Source: Paucibacter sp963740455
GTDB taxonomy: Bacteria > Pseudomonadota > Gammaproteobacteria > Burkholderiales > Burkholderiaceae_C
DNA length: 64,000 nt
Direction: 5' to 3'
Assembly (NCBI GenBank): GCA_963740455.1
Contig: CAVUEF010000007.1
Span: 310,001 to 374,000, forward strand
How positions within the stretch are numbered: position 1 is the stretch's first letter; every line of letters begins with the position of its first letter. A program made the translations under genes and the position numbers. The notes below the pieces were generated by a model. The model saw only the letters and a program-made list of their open reading frames with translations, ran no database searches and had not been told where the DNA came from. Below are positions 35,552 to 45,735 of this stretch, piece by piece.

Positions 35552-36790
35552 TCATGCCCGCCCTCCCCGCATCAACTGCCGATTCTCGATATCGATGCGC
35601 AGCACGATCGCCAGTGCCACGCAGTTCATCAGAATCGCCGACCCGCCATAGCTCATCAGCGGCAGCGTCAGTCCCTTGGTTGGCAACACGCCCAGGTTCA
35701 CGCCCATATTGATGAAGGCCTGGCCGCCCATCCAGATACCCACCCCTTGCGCCATCAGACCCGCAAACACGCGGTCCAGGGCGATCGCCTGGCGGCCAAT
35801 ATGAAAGAGTCGGCGCGTCAACCAGAAGAACGCCACGATCACCAGGGCCACGCCGACAAAGCCCAGCTCTTCGCCGATCACGGCGAGCAGGAAGTCGGTA
35901 TGTGCCTCGGGCAGGTAATGGAGCTTCTCGACGCTGCCGCCCAGGCCTTGGCCGAAGATTTCGCCGCGCCCGAAAGCGATCAAGGAGTGGGTCAGCTGAT
36001 AGGCCTTGCCCTGCGCATAGCGTTCGTCCCAGGGGTTGAGGTAGGCAAAGATGCGCTCGCGCCGCCACTCGCTGAGCGAGATCATCAGCACGAAGGCGCC
36101 CATCAGCACGGTACTGACCAGCAAGAACATGCGGCCGTTCACACCGCCCAGGAACAGAATGCCCATCGCGATGGCGGCAATCACCATGAAGGCGCCCATA
36201 TCGGGTTCGGCCAGCAGCAGCACGCCCACCACGGCCAAGGCAATCACCATCGGATAGACGGCTTGGACGAACTTTTCCTTCAGGTCCATCTTGCGCACCA
36301 TGTAGCTGGCCGCGTACATGGCCATGGCGAGCTTGGTCAACTCGCTGGGCTGGAAGTTCATCACACCCAGCGAGATCCAGCGGCGCGCACCATAGACGAC
36401 CTTGCCGACGCCCGGAATCAGCACCGCCACCAAGATCACCAATGACGCTGCAAACATCCAGGGCGCCCAGCGCTCCCAGGCCGAAATGGGCACTTGCACC
36501 GTCACGAGTGCGGCGACCAGGGCCAGCCCCACGGCGTAGGCATGGCGCACCAGAAAATAGTTGCCCGTGTAGCGCGCGAACCGCGGGCTGTCTGACATCG
36601 CGATCGACGCCGAATACACCATCAGTACACCCAGCGCAATCAAGGCCAGCACGAGCCAGACCAGATGCTGATCAAATCCCTGCAGCTTGGCCGACCGTCC
36701 GGACGACACGCTGACCCAGTCGCGCACCGGCACCTTGGGCGCGTGCTCGCGCGACACCAGCCGCGCCCAACGCTGGCGCAGGCTGTTCAT
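35552..36790 (-). CDS. ftsW: Septal peptidoglycan glycosyltransferase FtsW
   Basis: A 412-residue SEDS-family polytopic membrane protein that polymerises lipid II at the septum with FtsI. Helix motifs include LVWLVLALIALGVLMVYSAS, GARRWISLGVMNFQPSELTKLA, LLLAEPDMGAFMVI, TDFLLAVIGEELGFVG and PTKGLTLPLMSYGGSA. The frame extends to 37012, but ATG 36790 (MNSLRQRWARL) gives the usual short cytoplasmic start. There is an 82-bp gap to murD. Confidence 0.96.
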   Translation of the reverse strand: MNSLRQRWARLVSREHAPKVPVRDWVSVSSGRSAKLQGFDQHLVWLVLALIALGVLMVYSASIAMSDSPRFARYTGNYFLVRHAYAVGLALVAALVTVQVPISAWERWAPWMFAASLVILVAVLIPGVGKVVYGARRWISLGVMNFQPSELTKLAMAMYAASYMVRKMDLKEKFVQAVYPMVIALAVVGVLLLAEPDMGAFMVIAAIAMGILFLGGVNGRMFLLVSTVLMGAFVLMISLSEWRRERIFAYLNPWDERYAQGKAYQLTHSLIAFGRGEIFGQGLGGSVEKLHYLPEAHTDFLLAVIGEELGFVGVALVIVAFFWLTRRLFHIGRQAIALDRVFAGLMAQGVGIWMGGQAFINMGVNLGVLPTKGLTLPLMSYGGSAILMNCVALAIVLRIDIENRQLMRGGRA

Positions 36791-36872
36791 GGTGAAAGCG
36801 CCAGCCAAGCTCACTGGACTACCCTCCGCCCTGCGTGCTGCGGGATTCGCCCTTCGGAGCGGCCGTGCGGGC

Positions 36873-38615
36873 TCATGCCAGGCCCCGCTCATTCGCCAGC
36901 GCCTGCACCGCATCGACAAACACCTCGGCGCGGTGCGCGTAGTTGCGGAACATGTCCAGGCTCGCGCAAGCCGGGCTGAGCAGGACGCAGTCGCCGCTGA
37001 GCGCCTGTGCAAAGGCCCAGGCCGTGGCGGCAGGCAGATCGTCGAAACGCTGCATCGGCACGCCGGCGTCGCCGCCGGTGTCGCGCAGTGCCGCCTCGAT
37101 CAGCGCGGCGTCACGACCGATCAGGGCCACGGCACGCGCATGGCGCGACACCGGGGCGCCGAGCGGGCCGAAGTCCTGGCCCTTGCCGTCGCCGCCCAGA
37201 ATCACCACGATCCTGGCCGGGCTGCGGTCTTGCCCGAGTCCGTTCAGCGCCGCGACGGTGGCGCCGACATTCGTGCCCTTGCTGTCGTCGATGGCGTCCA
37301 CCCCGTCGATGGTGTTGACATGCGCGACGCGGTGCGGCTCGCCGCGATAGTCGCGCAAGCCGTGCAGCATGGGCCCGAGCGGGCAGCCCGCGGCGCAGGC
37401 CAGTGACAAGGCTGCCAAGGCGTTCGACGCGTTGTGGCGGCCGCGCACGCGCAAGGCGTCGGCCGGCATCAGGCGCTGGATAACGAGGTCCTGCGCTTCA
37501 TCGTCCTGGCCGCGCTTTTGCCGCTTGATGGTTTCGTCGGCTTCCATCGCACGCACCAGCCATGCCATGCCGTTCTCGACGACCAGGCCGAAGTCGCCGG
37601 GCCGTCCCGGCGCGTCCAGGCCGAACCGCACGACCTTGCGTGACACCGCGCGCGCAGGCCGACCACGCCCACCCTTCACCATGACCGGCGCGGGCACCAA
37701 GGCCTCGACGCTGGGCTCATCGCGATTGATCACCATCACACCTTGCGCGCCGAAAACGCGCGACTTGGCCTCGATGTAGGCGGCCATGCTGCCGTGCCAA
37801 TCCAGATGGTCTTGGGTGATGTTGAGCACGGCCGCGGCAGTCGGCTCGAAGCCGCTCACACCGTGCAGCTGGAAGCTCGACAATTCGAGCACCCAGACCT
37901 CGGGCAGGAACTCGAACACCGGCGGCTTGGGCGCAGGCGGCCTGATCGGCAACGGCGCTTCATCTTGCAGCGCATCCACCGTTTCGAGCGTCATGCCGTC
38001 TGCCGCGACAGGCAACTCGGTGGGCTCGTCGTCAAGCGCCGGCGCGTCGATATCTGCAGCCGCCGGCTCAAGTGCCTCGTCGGCGCTTTGCACAGGCGGC
38101 GGCTCCAGATCGAGCGCACTGGCCAGCGTGGCCAGCAGGGTCGGGCCGATATTGCCGGCCACGGCCACGCGGCGTCCGGTGCGCTCGATCATCTGCGCGG
38201 CCATGGCCGTGGTGGTGGTCTTGCCGTTCGTGCCGGTGATGGCCAGCACGGCCGGCGTGTAGCGGCGCTGCGCTTTCAGGTCGGCCAGCGCCTGCGCAAA
38301 CAAGTCAAGTTCACCCTGGACCGGAATGCTGCCGGCCAATGCGAGTGCCAGCAACGGCGCAATGCGCACATCGCCTGGGGCCAGGCCCGGGCTCTTGAGC
38401 ACCAGTTGCACGCCCGCCAGCGTGGCCTCGTTCAATTCACCTTGCAGGCGCGTCGCGCCCGGCACTTGCTCGGACAGCGCGGCCGCTCGGGGCGGCGTCT
38501 CGCGCGAATCCCAGACCCTCACGCTGGCGCCGCAGCGCGCGGCCCAGGCGGCCATCGCCAGGCCGGACTCGCCCAGTCCCAGCACCAGCACATTGAGGTC
38601 TTGAAGATGCAGCAT
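36873..38615 (-). CDS. murD: UDP-MurNAc-L-Ala--D-glutamate ligase with an acidic insertion
   Basis: A 580-residue Mur ligase (E. coli MurD is about 440) that adds D-Glu. LVLGLGESGLAMAAW, the ATP loop ITGTNGKTTTTAM, AGNIG, WVLELSSFQL, HLDWHGSM and GRHNASNALAAL are all present. Between AGNIG (about residue 157) and WVLELSSFQL (about 241) lies an inserted Asp/Glu/Pro/Ala-rich stretch of about 65 residues, roughly 170-236, and a second smaller charged insertion occurs near RQKRGQDDEAQD. The core is intact and the gene is in normal operon position, so activity is expected. Confidence 0.95.
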   Translation of the reverse strand: MLHLQDLNVLVLGLGESGLAMAAWAARCGASVRVWDSRETPPRAAALSEQVPGATRLQGELNEATLAGVQLVLKSPGLAPGDVRIAPLLALALAGSIPVQGELDLFAQALADLKAQRRYTPAVLAITGTNGKTTTTAMAAQMIERTGRRVAVAGNIGPTLLATLASALDLEPPPVQSADEALEPAAADIDAPALDDEPTELPVAADGMTLETVDALQDEAPLPIRPPAPKPPVFEFLPEVWVLELSSFQLHGVSGFEPTAAAVLNITQDHLDWHGSMAAYIEAKSRVFGAQGVMVINRDEPSVEALVPAPVMVKGGRGRPARAVSRKVVRFGLDAPGRPGDFGLVVENGMAWLVRAMEADETIKRQKRGQDDEAQDLVIQRLMPADALRVRGRHNASNALAALSLACAAGCPLGPMLHGLRDYRGEPHRVAHVNTIDGVDAIDDSKGTNVGATVAALNGLGQDRSPARIVVILGGDGKGQDFGPLGAPVSRHARAVALIGRDAALIEAALRDTGGDAGVPMQRFDDLPAATAWAFAQALSGDCVLLSPACASLDMFRNYAHRAEVFVDAVQALANERGLA

Positions 38616-38629
38616 CGCTTGTCTGTCGA

Positions 38630-39808
38630 TCAACGCAGTTTCAAACTCGCCAGGCCGACGAAGCACAGCATGATGGTGATGATCCAGAAGCGCACCACCA
38701 CCTGCGTCTCGTTCCAGCCCGATTTTTCGAAGTGATGGTGCAGCGGCGCCATCTTGAAGATGCGCCGCCCCTTGCCATAACGCCGCTTGGTGAACTTGAA
38801 CCAGCTCACCTGCAGCATCACCGACAGGACTTCGACCACGAAGATGCCGCCCATGATGCCGAGCACGATTTCCTGGCGCGTGATGACGGCCACGGTGCCG
38901 AGCGCCCCGCCCAGAGCGAGGGCGCCAACGTCACCCATGAAGATCTGCGCCGGATGGGTGTTGAACCACAGAAAGGCAAGACCTGCCCCCGCCATCGCAG
39001 CACAAAAGATCAGCAGCTCGCCAGAACCCGGGATGTGCGGAAACAGCAGGTACTTGCTGTAGATCGAACTGCCCGTCACATAGGCGAACACACCCAGCGC
39101 CGAGCCCACCATGACGACGGGCATGATGGCCAGGCCGTCCAGGCCGTCGGTCAGGTTGACCGCGTTGCTGGTGCCCACGATCACGAAATACGTCAACGAA
39201 ATGAAACCGAATACACCGAGCGGGTAGCTGACGGTCTTGAAGAACGGCACCATCAGGTCGGCCTTGGGCGGCAATTCGTTGGAGAAGCCGCTTTGCACCC
39301 AACGCAAGAAGAGTTCGAGCACGCGCAGATTCGACACCTCAGACACGCTGAACGCCAGGTACAGCGCGGCGACCAGGCCGATCAGCGACTGCCACAGAAA
39401 CTTCTCACGGCTTGGCATGCCCTCGGGGTTCTTGTGCACCACCTTGCGCCAGTCGTCGGCCCAACCGATGGCCCCAAATCCCAGCGTGACCATCATCACG
39501 ACCCAGACGAAACGGTTGCTCCAGTCGAACCAAAGCAGGGTCGAGACACCGAGGCTGATCAGGATCAGCACGCCGCCCATGGTCGGCGTGCCGCTCTTGG
39601 CCAGATGCAACTGCACGCCGTATTCGCGTATCGGTTGGCCGATCTTCATGGCCGTGAGCCAACGTATCACCCAGGGCCCGAAGGCCAGGCCGATCAGCAA
39701 TGACGTCAGCGCCGCCATCACGGCACGGAAGGTGATGTACTGGAACACGCGCAGGAAGCCGAATCCCGTGTAATTCTCTTGCAGCCAGAGTGCCAGGCTA
39801 AGCAGCAT
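38630..39808 (-). CDS. mraY: Phospho-MurNAc-pentapeptide translocase (lipid I synthase)
   Basis: A 392-residue polytopic enzyme transferring phospho-MurNAc-pentapeptide to undecaprenyl phosphate. GTPTMGGVLI, the catalytic aspartates in WADDWRKVV and NLTDGLDGLA, FMGDVGALALGG and the C-terminal HHHFEKSGWNE are present. Its start overlaps the murF end by 11 bases, and murD follows after 14 bp. Confidence 0.97.
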   Translation of the reverse strand: MLLSLALWLQENYTGFGFLRVFQYITFRAVMAALTSLLIGLAFGPWVIRWLTAMKIGQPIREYGVQLHLAKSGTPTMGGVLILISLGVSTLLWFDWSNRFVWVVMMVTLGFGAIGWADDWRKVVHKNPEGMPSREKFLWQSLIGLVAALYLAFSVSEVSNLRVLELFLRWVQSGFSNELPPKADLMVPFFKTVSYPLGVFGFISLTYFVIVGTSNAVNLTDGLDGLAIMPVVMVGSALGVFAYVTGSSIYSKYLLFPHIPGSGELLIFCAAMAGAGLAFLWFNTHPAQIFMGDVGALALGGALGTVAVITRQEIVLGIMGGIFVVEVLSVMLQVSWFKFTKRRYGKGRRIFKMAPLHHHFEKSGWNETQVVVRFWIITIMLCFVGLASLKLR

Positions 39809-41219
39809 GCGCGACTCCCTCGCCAGTTTCAGCGCTGAGCGCGGCCACCACTTGTTCCATCTTCATGAATCTGGACCCCTTCACCAGTACGGTCTTGGCC
39901 CTGGGTGCTTGTGGCAGGTGAGCCAGCATGTCGGCCACCGTCAGGAAATGACGCGCGCCGCTGCCATAGGCCTGGGCCGCCTCGCGCGAGGCGTTGCCCG
40001 CGGTCCAGAAATGGCTGACGCCGCGCTCACCGACCAGGCTGCCGAGCTCACGGTGAAACTCGGGGCCTTTGTCGCCGACCTCGCCCATATCGCCCAGCAC
40101 CAGCCAAGTCGGCCCGGGCAAGCCGACCAACAGCTCGACGGCGGCACGCACGCTGTCGGGGTTGGCGTTGTAGCTGTCGTCAATCAGGGTCAGGTCTTGC
40201 CCACGATATTGAATGTGGCTGAGGTGCGAGCGGCCCTTCACCGGGACGAAGGCCTCCAGCCCGCGTTGAATCGCGTCCAGCGGCGCGCCGACGGCCAGCG
40301 CGCAGGTGGCGGCGGCCAAGGCATTGCGCACGTTGTGCATGCCCGCCACGCGCAGCATCACCGGCGCGACACCGGCCGGCGTGTGCAACTCCAGCGCCCA
40401 GTGGCCGCCGCTCGCGCTGGCCACCCAGGCGGCCTGGCCGGTCACGTCGGCCGCGCCGTTGAGCGCAAAGCTCAACACCGCGCGGCTGCCGGCGATGGCC
40501 TGCCAGAGCGGCGCGAATTCGTCATCGGCAGGGAAGACCGCCACCCCCGACGCACCGAGCGCGGCGATCACCGCGCCGTTCTCGCGCGCGGTGGCCTCCA
40601 CGCTGTGCATGAATTCCTGGTGCTCGCGCTGGGCGTTGTTGACCAGCGCCACGGTGGGTGCGCACAGGGCGGCGAGGCTGGCGATCTCACCGGGGTGGTT
40701 CATGCCGAGCTCCATCACGCCGGCGCGGTGCCAGACGCTGTCGTCCTGCCGCAGACTCAGCAAGGTGAGCGGCACGCCGATATGGTTGTTGAAATTGCCC
40801 TGCGTCGCAAACGCCGACTCGCCCAGCCATGCACGCAAAATGCTGGCCGTCATTTGCGTGACCGTGGTCTTGCCATTGGAGCCCGTCACGGCGATCAGCG
40901 GCAGATGGCATTGCGCTCGCCAGGCGTGCGCGAGCGCCGTCAACCCGGCCAGCGCATCGGGGACTTGTATGCCGGACAGCCCCGATTCGGCAATGCCGCG
41001 CTCGGCCAGCGCCGCCACCGCGCCAGCCGCCTTGGCCTGCGCCAGAAACTCGTGCGCATCGAAGATTTCGCCACGCAACGCCACGAACAGATCGCCCGCG
41101 CGCAAGCTGCGGCTGTCGCTGTGCACGCGCGCTATCCGTACCTGCCCGTCGCCAATCAGCCGGGCCTCAGGTATGGCCGGCAGCAACAGCGCATGCGCCT
41201 GGGCCAAGGTCATCATCAT
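39798..41219 (-). CDS. murF: UDP-MurNAc-tripeptide--D-Ala-D-Ala ligase
   Basis: 473 residues. It adds the D-Ala-D-Ala dipeptide to complete the UDP-MurNAc pentapeptide. N-terminal VHSDSRSLRAGDLFVALRGEIFDAHEF, the ATP loop VTGSNGKTTVTQM, ELGMNHPGEI, RVAGMHNVRNALAA and DDSYNANPDSVRAA identify it. It overlaps murE by four bases and mraY by 11. Confidence 0.96.
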   Translation of the reverse strand: MMMTLAQAHALLLPAIPEARLIGDGQVRIARVHSDSRSLRAGDLFVALRGEIFDAHEFLAQAKAAGAVAALAERGIAESGLSGIQVPDALAGLTALAHAWRAQCHLPLIAVTGSNGKTTVTQMTASILRAWLGESAFATQGNFNNHIGVPLTLLSLRQDDSVWHRAGVMELGMNHPGEIASLAALCAPTVALVNNAQREHQEFMHSVEATARENGAVIAALGASGVAVFPADDEFAPLWQAIAGSRAVLSFALNGAADVTGQAAWVASASGGHWALELHTPAGVAPVMLRVAGMHNVRNALAAATCALAVGAPLDAIQRGLEAFVPVKGRSHLSHIQYRGQDLTLIDDSYNANPDSVRAAVELLVGLPGPTWLVLGDMGEVGDKGPEFHRELGSLVGERGVSHFWTAGNASREAAQAYGSGARHFLTVADMLAHLPQAPRAKTVLVKGSRFMKMEQVVAALSAETGEGVAHAA

Positions 41220-42694
41220 GCAGCCCCTCGCTGCGCCAAGGCCTTGCCGGCTTCTTGCGAGTCCGAGAAGGGGCGCTTCACGCCGGCAATTTCTTGATAG
41301 TCTTCATGGCCCTTGCCGGCGATCACGATCACGTCGCGCGGGTCGGCTTGTGCCACCGCGGACTGGATGGCCTGCCGGCGGTCTTCGATGACCAGGCAAG
41401 GCTTGGCTGCGTCCACGCCGGCGACGATCTGCTGCACGATCTCGTTGGCCGGTTCGTGACGCGGGTTGTCGCTCGTGATCACCACCTGCTGCGCCAGGCG
41501 TGTGGCGATGGCACCCATCAGCGGGCGCTTGCCGGCGTCGCGGTTGCCGCCACAGCCGAACACGCACCAGAGCCTGCCGCCGCGCGCCTGCGCCAGCGGC
41601 TGCAAGGCCTGCAAGACCTTGTCGAGCGCGTCGGGCGTGTGCGCGTAATCGATCACGAGCTGCGGCTTGCCCATGCCGTCACCCACACATTGCAGGCGCC
41701 CGGGCACCGGCGTGAGGTGCGGGCAAACGCTGATGATGTCGGCCAGCGGCCATCCCAGCGCACGCAAGCCGCCGATCACGGCCAGCAGATTCGAGACGTT
41801 GTAGTCGCCTATCAAGGCCGTACGCACGAGGTGCCGATCGGCGTTCTCGTCCAGCGTGAACGCGAGGCCCCCATCGACGTAGTGCAGGCGGCTCGCGCTC
41901 AGTCGCGCAGCGCCGTTCACCGCATAGGTCCAGATATCCAAGTTCTTGGGCAGATGCAGGGCCAGCCAGACGCCTTTGGCGTCATCCAGATTGAGCACTG
42001 CGGCACGCAAGCCGGGCCACTCGAAGAGCTGATGTTTGGCTTCCCAGTACGCTGCCATGCCGGCGTGATAGTCGAGATGATCCTGCGTGAAATTGGTGAA
42101 CAGCGCGACGCGGATGCGGGTCGCATCGAGCCGGTGCTCGACCAGACCGATGCTCGAGGCCTCGAGCGCGCAGGCTTGGAAGCCCTCATCGACAAAGCCG
42201 CGCAAGGCGCGCTGCAAGCTCACGGCGTCGGGCGTTGTCAGCCCGGTCGCGCTGAGCCTGGACGGCTCACCCACGCCGAGTGTGCCGACCAGAGCGCAAC
42301 GGCGGCCGAGCCGGCTCAAGGCCTGGGCGGTCCACCAGGCGGTCGAGGTCTTGCCGTTCGTGCCGGTGCTGGCAATCACGTCCAGCGCAAGACTGGGCTG
42401 GCCGAAATACACATCGGCGATAGCGCCTGTCGCGGCCTTCAGCTCAGGCAAGGCGGCGACACGCTCGTCATCGAATCCGAAGGCCTCGACGCCGGTCGCC
42501 TCGACCAGGCAGCGCGTCGCGCCGGCCTGGAGCGCGGCCGCAACGAAGTCGCGCGCGTCGACGCCATGACCGGGCCAGGCGATGAAGGCGTCGCCGCTGC
42601 GCACCAGGCGGCTGTCGGTGCGCAGCGTGCCGGTGACGCCCTCGCACAGCCAGTGCGCAGCCGCTTGGTGCGAGTGAAGGCAGGTCATCGCCAT
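41216..42694 (-). CDS. murE: UDP-MurNAc-L-Ala-D-Glu--meso-diaminopimelate ligase
   Basis: 492 residues. The ATP loop is STGTNGKTSTAWW; EASSIGLVEHRLD, FTNFTQDHLDYH and GDYNVSNLLA follow. The substrate motif DNPRHEP is of the DNPR type that selects meso-diaminopimelate, as expected for a Gram-negative. It shares its first base with the last base of ftsI and overlaps murF by four bases. Confidence 0.97.
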   Translation of the reverse strand: MAMTCLHSHQAAAHWLCEGVTGTLRTDSRLVRSGDAFIAWPGHGVDARDFVAAALQAGATRCLVEATGVEAFGFDDERVAALPELKAATGAIADVYFGQPSLALDVIASTGTNGKTSTAWWTAQALSRLGRRCALVGTLGVGEPSRLSATGLTTPDAVSLQRALRGFVDEGFQACALEASSIGLVEHRLDATRIRVALFTNFTQDHLDYHAGMAAYWEAKHQLFEWPGLRAAVLNLDDAKGVWLALHLPKNLDIWTYAVNGAARLSASRLHYVDGGLAFTLDENADRHLVRTALIGDYNVSNLLAVIGGLRALGWPLADIISVCPHLTPVPGRLQCVGDGMGKPQLVIDYAHTPDALDKVLQALQPLAQARGGRLWCVFGCGGNRDAGKRPLMGAIATRLAQQVVITSDNPRHEPANEIVQQIVAGVDAAKPCLVIEDRRQAIQSAVAQADPRDVIVIAGKGHEDYQEIAGVKRPFSDSQEAGKALAQRGAA

Positions 42695-44499
42695 CAGAGA
42701 TTTCCCCCCGCCACGTTGAGCTGTTGCGCGACGATTTGCGGCTTGACGTCCAGGTCGGGTTGCACGCCCATCAGCCGCAGCGACTGCTGCACCACCTGGC
42801 TGAACACGGGCGCTGCAACTTGGCCGCCGAAGTGCTTGCCGTCGCTGGGCTCATCGACCATCACGGCCACCACCAGGCGCGGATTCTGGATCGGCGCCAG
42901 ACCGACAAACCAGGAGCGGTATTTGTGCAAGGCGTAACCCTTGCCTTCTTGCTTGTAAGCGGTGCCCGACTTGCCGCCCACGCTATACCCTTGGGTCTGC
43001 GCCAGCGGGCTCGTGCCGCCTGGGCCGGCGGCCATTTGCAGCATCAGGCGCACCGCCTGCGCGGTCTTCGGTGAAAACACGCGCACGCCCTGGACCTCGT
43101 CGGGCTGCTTGACCAAGGACAGCGGAATCAGTTCGCCATCGCGTGCAAACACCGTGTAGGCATGCGCCAGTTGCAGCAGCGAAACGCTCAGCCCGTAACC
43201 GAAAGCCATGGTGGCCTGTTCGATGGGCCGCCACGATTTGTAGGGCCGCAGGCGTCCGGTCACGACCCCCGGATAGTGGATCTGCGGCCGCTGGCCCAGG
43301 CCCACCTGGGTGAACATGTCGTGCATCTCGCGCGGCTGCATTTGCATGGCCATTCGGGCCGCGCCGATATTGCTCGACTTCTGGATCACCTGGGCCACGC
43401 TCAACTCGGCGTTCACATGCTCGTCAGACGGCGACCAGTTGCCGATGAGCAGGCTGTGCGGCGCCGTCTTGATCATGGTGTCGGGCGTGACCCGGCCGGT
43501 CTCCAGAGCGAGCGCGACAACCAAGGGCTTCATGGTCGAGCCGGGCTCGAAGGTGTCGGTCAACGCCCGGTTGCGCAGCTGGTTGCCCGACAGATTGCGC
43601 CGATTGTTCGGGTCGAAACTGGGTGCGTTGGCGAGCGCCAGAATCTCGCCAGTGCGCGCGTCCAGCACTACCACACTGCCCGCCTTGGCCTTGTTCACTG
43701 CCACCGCCTCGCGGATGCGCTGGTAAGCGAAGAACTGGACCTTGGAATCAATCGACAAGTCGATGTCCTGCCCGTTCACGGGCGGGATGCGCTCGCCGAT
43801 GTCCTCGACGACGCGGCCCAATCTGTCCTTCACCACATTGCGGCTGCCATCGCGTCCCTGCAACTGCTGCTGAAACGCCAGCTCGATGCCTTCCTGCCCG
43901 CGCTCGTCAGCGCTGGTGAAGCCCACCACATGCGCGCTGGCCTCGCCTTCCGGGTACTTGCGCTTGTATTCGCCCTCCTGGAACACGCCCTTCAGGCCGA
44001 GCTGTTTGATCTGCTGCGCCACCTGGGGGTCGACCTGCCGGCTCAGCCAGACAAATTTGGGGCTGGACGCAAGCTTGAGATCAAGCTCCTGCGTCTTCAT
44101 TGCGAGCAATTTGGCCAATTGCTTGCGCTGCAAGGGACTGGCATCCACGTCCTTCGGGATGGCCCAGATGGATGGCACCGATACGCTGGAGGCCAGGATC
44201 TGTCCGCTGCGGTCCATGATGCGTCCGCGGCTGGCAGGCAGGTCGAGTGAATGCGCGTAGCGGCTTTCGCCCTGCTTCTGAAAGAAGTCAGTGCCTATCA
44301 CCTGGATGTACAGGGCGCGACCCAACAACACGCAAAACCCCAGCCCCATGGCGGCCACCAGCAAGCGCGAGCGCCAAGGCGGCGTCTTTGACGCCAGCAA
44401 AGGACTGCTGGCGTACCTGACGCTGCGGGCAATATTGCCGCGGTACGCGCCCCGCCCGGTCGCAGCGCGGCTGTTCTTGGCAGCGTTGAACCAGCTCAC
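42694..44499 (-). CDS. ftsI: Septal peptidoglycan transpeptidase FtsI (PBP3)
   Basis: A 601-residue class B penicillin-binding protein. A cytoplasmic N-terminus and one membrane helix (WRSRLLVAAMGLGFCVLLGRAL) precede the pedestal domain with SRGRIMDRSGQILASS. In the transpeptidase domain the catalytic serine is in EPGSTMKPLVVALAL, the second motif is SSN, and the third is KSGTAYK. It cross-links septal peptidoglycan together with FtsW. It overlaps ftsL by four bases. Confidence 0.97.
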   Translation of the reverse strand: MSWFNAAKNSRAATGRGAYRGNIARSVRYASSPLLASKTPPWRSRLLVAAMGLGFCVLLGRALYIQVIGTDFFQKQGESRYAHSLDLPASRGRIMDRSGQILASSVSVPSIWAIPKDVDASPLQRKQLAKLLAMKTQELDLKLASSPKFVWLSRQVDPQVAQQIKQLGLKGVFQEGEYKRKYPEGEASAHVVGFTSADERGQEGIELAFQQQLQGRDGSRNVVKDRLGRVVEDIGERIPPVNGQDIDLSIDSKVQFFAYQRIREAVAVNKAKAGSVVVLDARTGEILALANAPSFDPNNRRNLSGNQLRNRALTDTFEPGSTMKPLVVALALETGRVTPDTMIKTAPHSLLIGNWSPSDEHVNAELSVAQVIQKSSNIGAARMAMQMQPREMHDMFTQVGLGQRPQIHYPGVVTGRLRPYKSWRPIEQATMAFGYGLSVSLLQLAHAYTVFARDGELIPLSLVKQPDEVQGVRVFSPKTAQAVRLMLQMAAGPGGTSPLAQTQGYSVGGKSGTAYKQEGKGYALHKYRSWFVGLAPIQNPRLVVAVMVDEPSDGKHFGGQVAAPVFSQVVQQSLRLMGVQPDLDVKPQIVAQQLNVAGGNL

Positions 44500-44792
44500 G
44501 GCTTGCCTCCGCGTACTGCCAGCGTATCGGTGGCGGGCTGCGTAATGGCCGGCGTGATCGGGCGCATTTTCAAGCGTTCTCGCGCCACCATATCGACGCG
44601 CAGATTGGTCGCCTGTGCATGGCGTTCGGCCTGCAAGCGCTGCCAGTCGACATCCAGGCGCAGCGCTTCGTTCTGGGCCCGATCGATCTCGCTGAACAAG
44701 CGGCGCGCGTCATACGCCGTGCGCACCAGGTAGATGCCGCTGAGCAGCACCACCGCCAACAGCAAGACGTTCAGTCGCGTCATTGGAGCCAC
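44496..44792 (-). CDS. ftsL: Divisome protein FtsL
   Basis: A 98-residue bitopic protein: a short N-terminus, one membrane helix (LNVLLLAVVLLSGIYLVRTAY), then a periplasmic coiled coil (ARRLFSEIDRAQNEALRLDVDWQRLQAE) and a conserved end with ERLKMRPITPA. FtsL pairs with FtsB and FtsQ to activate FtsWI. It overlaps the rsmH end by 13 bases and ftsI by four. Confidence 0.94.
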   Translation of the reverse strand: MAPMTRLNVLLLAVVLLSGIYLVRTAYDARRLFSEIDRAQNEALRLDVDWQRLQAERHAQATNLRVDMVARERLKMRPITPAITQPATDTLAVRGGKP

Positions 44793-45735
44793 TCCAGACG
44801 TTCGGCCACCCGCATGATGGCCGAGCGCGAACGCGGGTTCCGTCGGGTCTCGGTTTCGGTGGGCCTGATGCGCGCCAGGGCCTTGAGCCGCATGGGCTTG
44901 GGCGGCGCAAACGGCGCCCGCCGGTCGAACACTTCCTTGCTCTCCCTGGCGATGAAATTCTTGACGATGCGGTCTTCGAGCGAATGAAACGAGATCACCG
45001 CCAGGCGCCCGCCAGGCTTCAACAGATGCAAGGCCGCAGCTAGTCCTTGCTCGAGTTCCTCAAGCTCGGCGTTGACGAAAATCCGAAGAGCTTGAAATGT
45101 GCGCGTTGCAGGGTTCTGGCCCGGTTCGCGGGTTTTGACCGCACGAGCCACGATTTCGGAAAGCTCGTTCGTGCTTCGAACAGGACGCCCGCCCTGCCTG
45201 CAAGCAACAAGCGCCTTTGCAATCGATACAGCAAACCGTTCTTCCCCATAGTCGCGTATCACCTCCGCTATCTGGCGCTCATCGGCGCGAGCCAAAAAGT
45301 CCGCGGCGCTTTCGCCCCGGGTCGTGTCCATGCGCATGTCCAGCGGTCCGTTGAAACGGAAGCTGAAACCGCGCTCGGGGTTGTCGATTTGCGGGCTGGA
45401 CACACCCAGATCCAGCAGCAGCCCGTGCAGCTGTTCGATGCCCAGTTGCTCGAGTTGGTTGCGCATGTCGGCGAAGGCCGCATGGCAGATCACAAAGCGC
45501 GGGTCATCAATGCGATTCGCGCCGCGCTCGCCTCATGCACAGCTTCGGGGTCACGGTCGATCGCCACCAGGCGCCCCTGAGGGCTCAGACGCGACAACAA
45601 CAGACGCGCATGCCCGCCGCGGCCGAAGGTGCCGTCCAGATAGGTGCCGCCCGGATCGGTCAGCACAGCATCCACGGCCTCATCAAGCAGGACCGTGGCG
45701 TGGGCGAGTTCGATGTCGGGCTGCGCGCCGTCCAT
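44780..45735 (-). pseudogene. rsmH: 16S rRNA m4C1402 methyltransferase RsmH, frameshifted in this sequence
   Basis: SAM-dependent methyltransferase acting on 16S rRNA C1402, second gene of the mra cluster. Frame 1 from 45735 reads HATVLLDEAVDAVL, GTFGRGGHARLLL and DRDPEAVHEASAARI, then hits a stop. After about 45512 the homologous protein continues one base off: DDPRFVICHAAFADM, LGVSSPQ, ERGFSFRFNGPLDMRM and FHSLEDRIVKNF. Adding one base near 45509-45515 restores 318 residues, the family norm. A real loss inside an otherwise intact division operon is unlikely, so I read this as a sequence indel. Confidence 0.9.
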
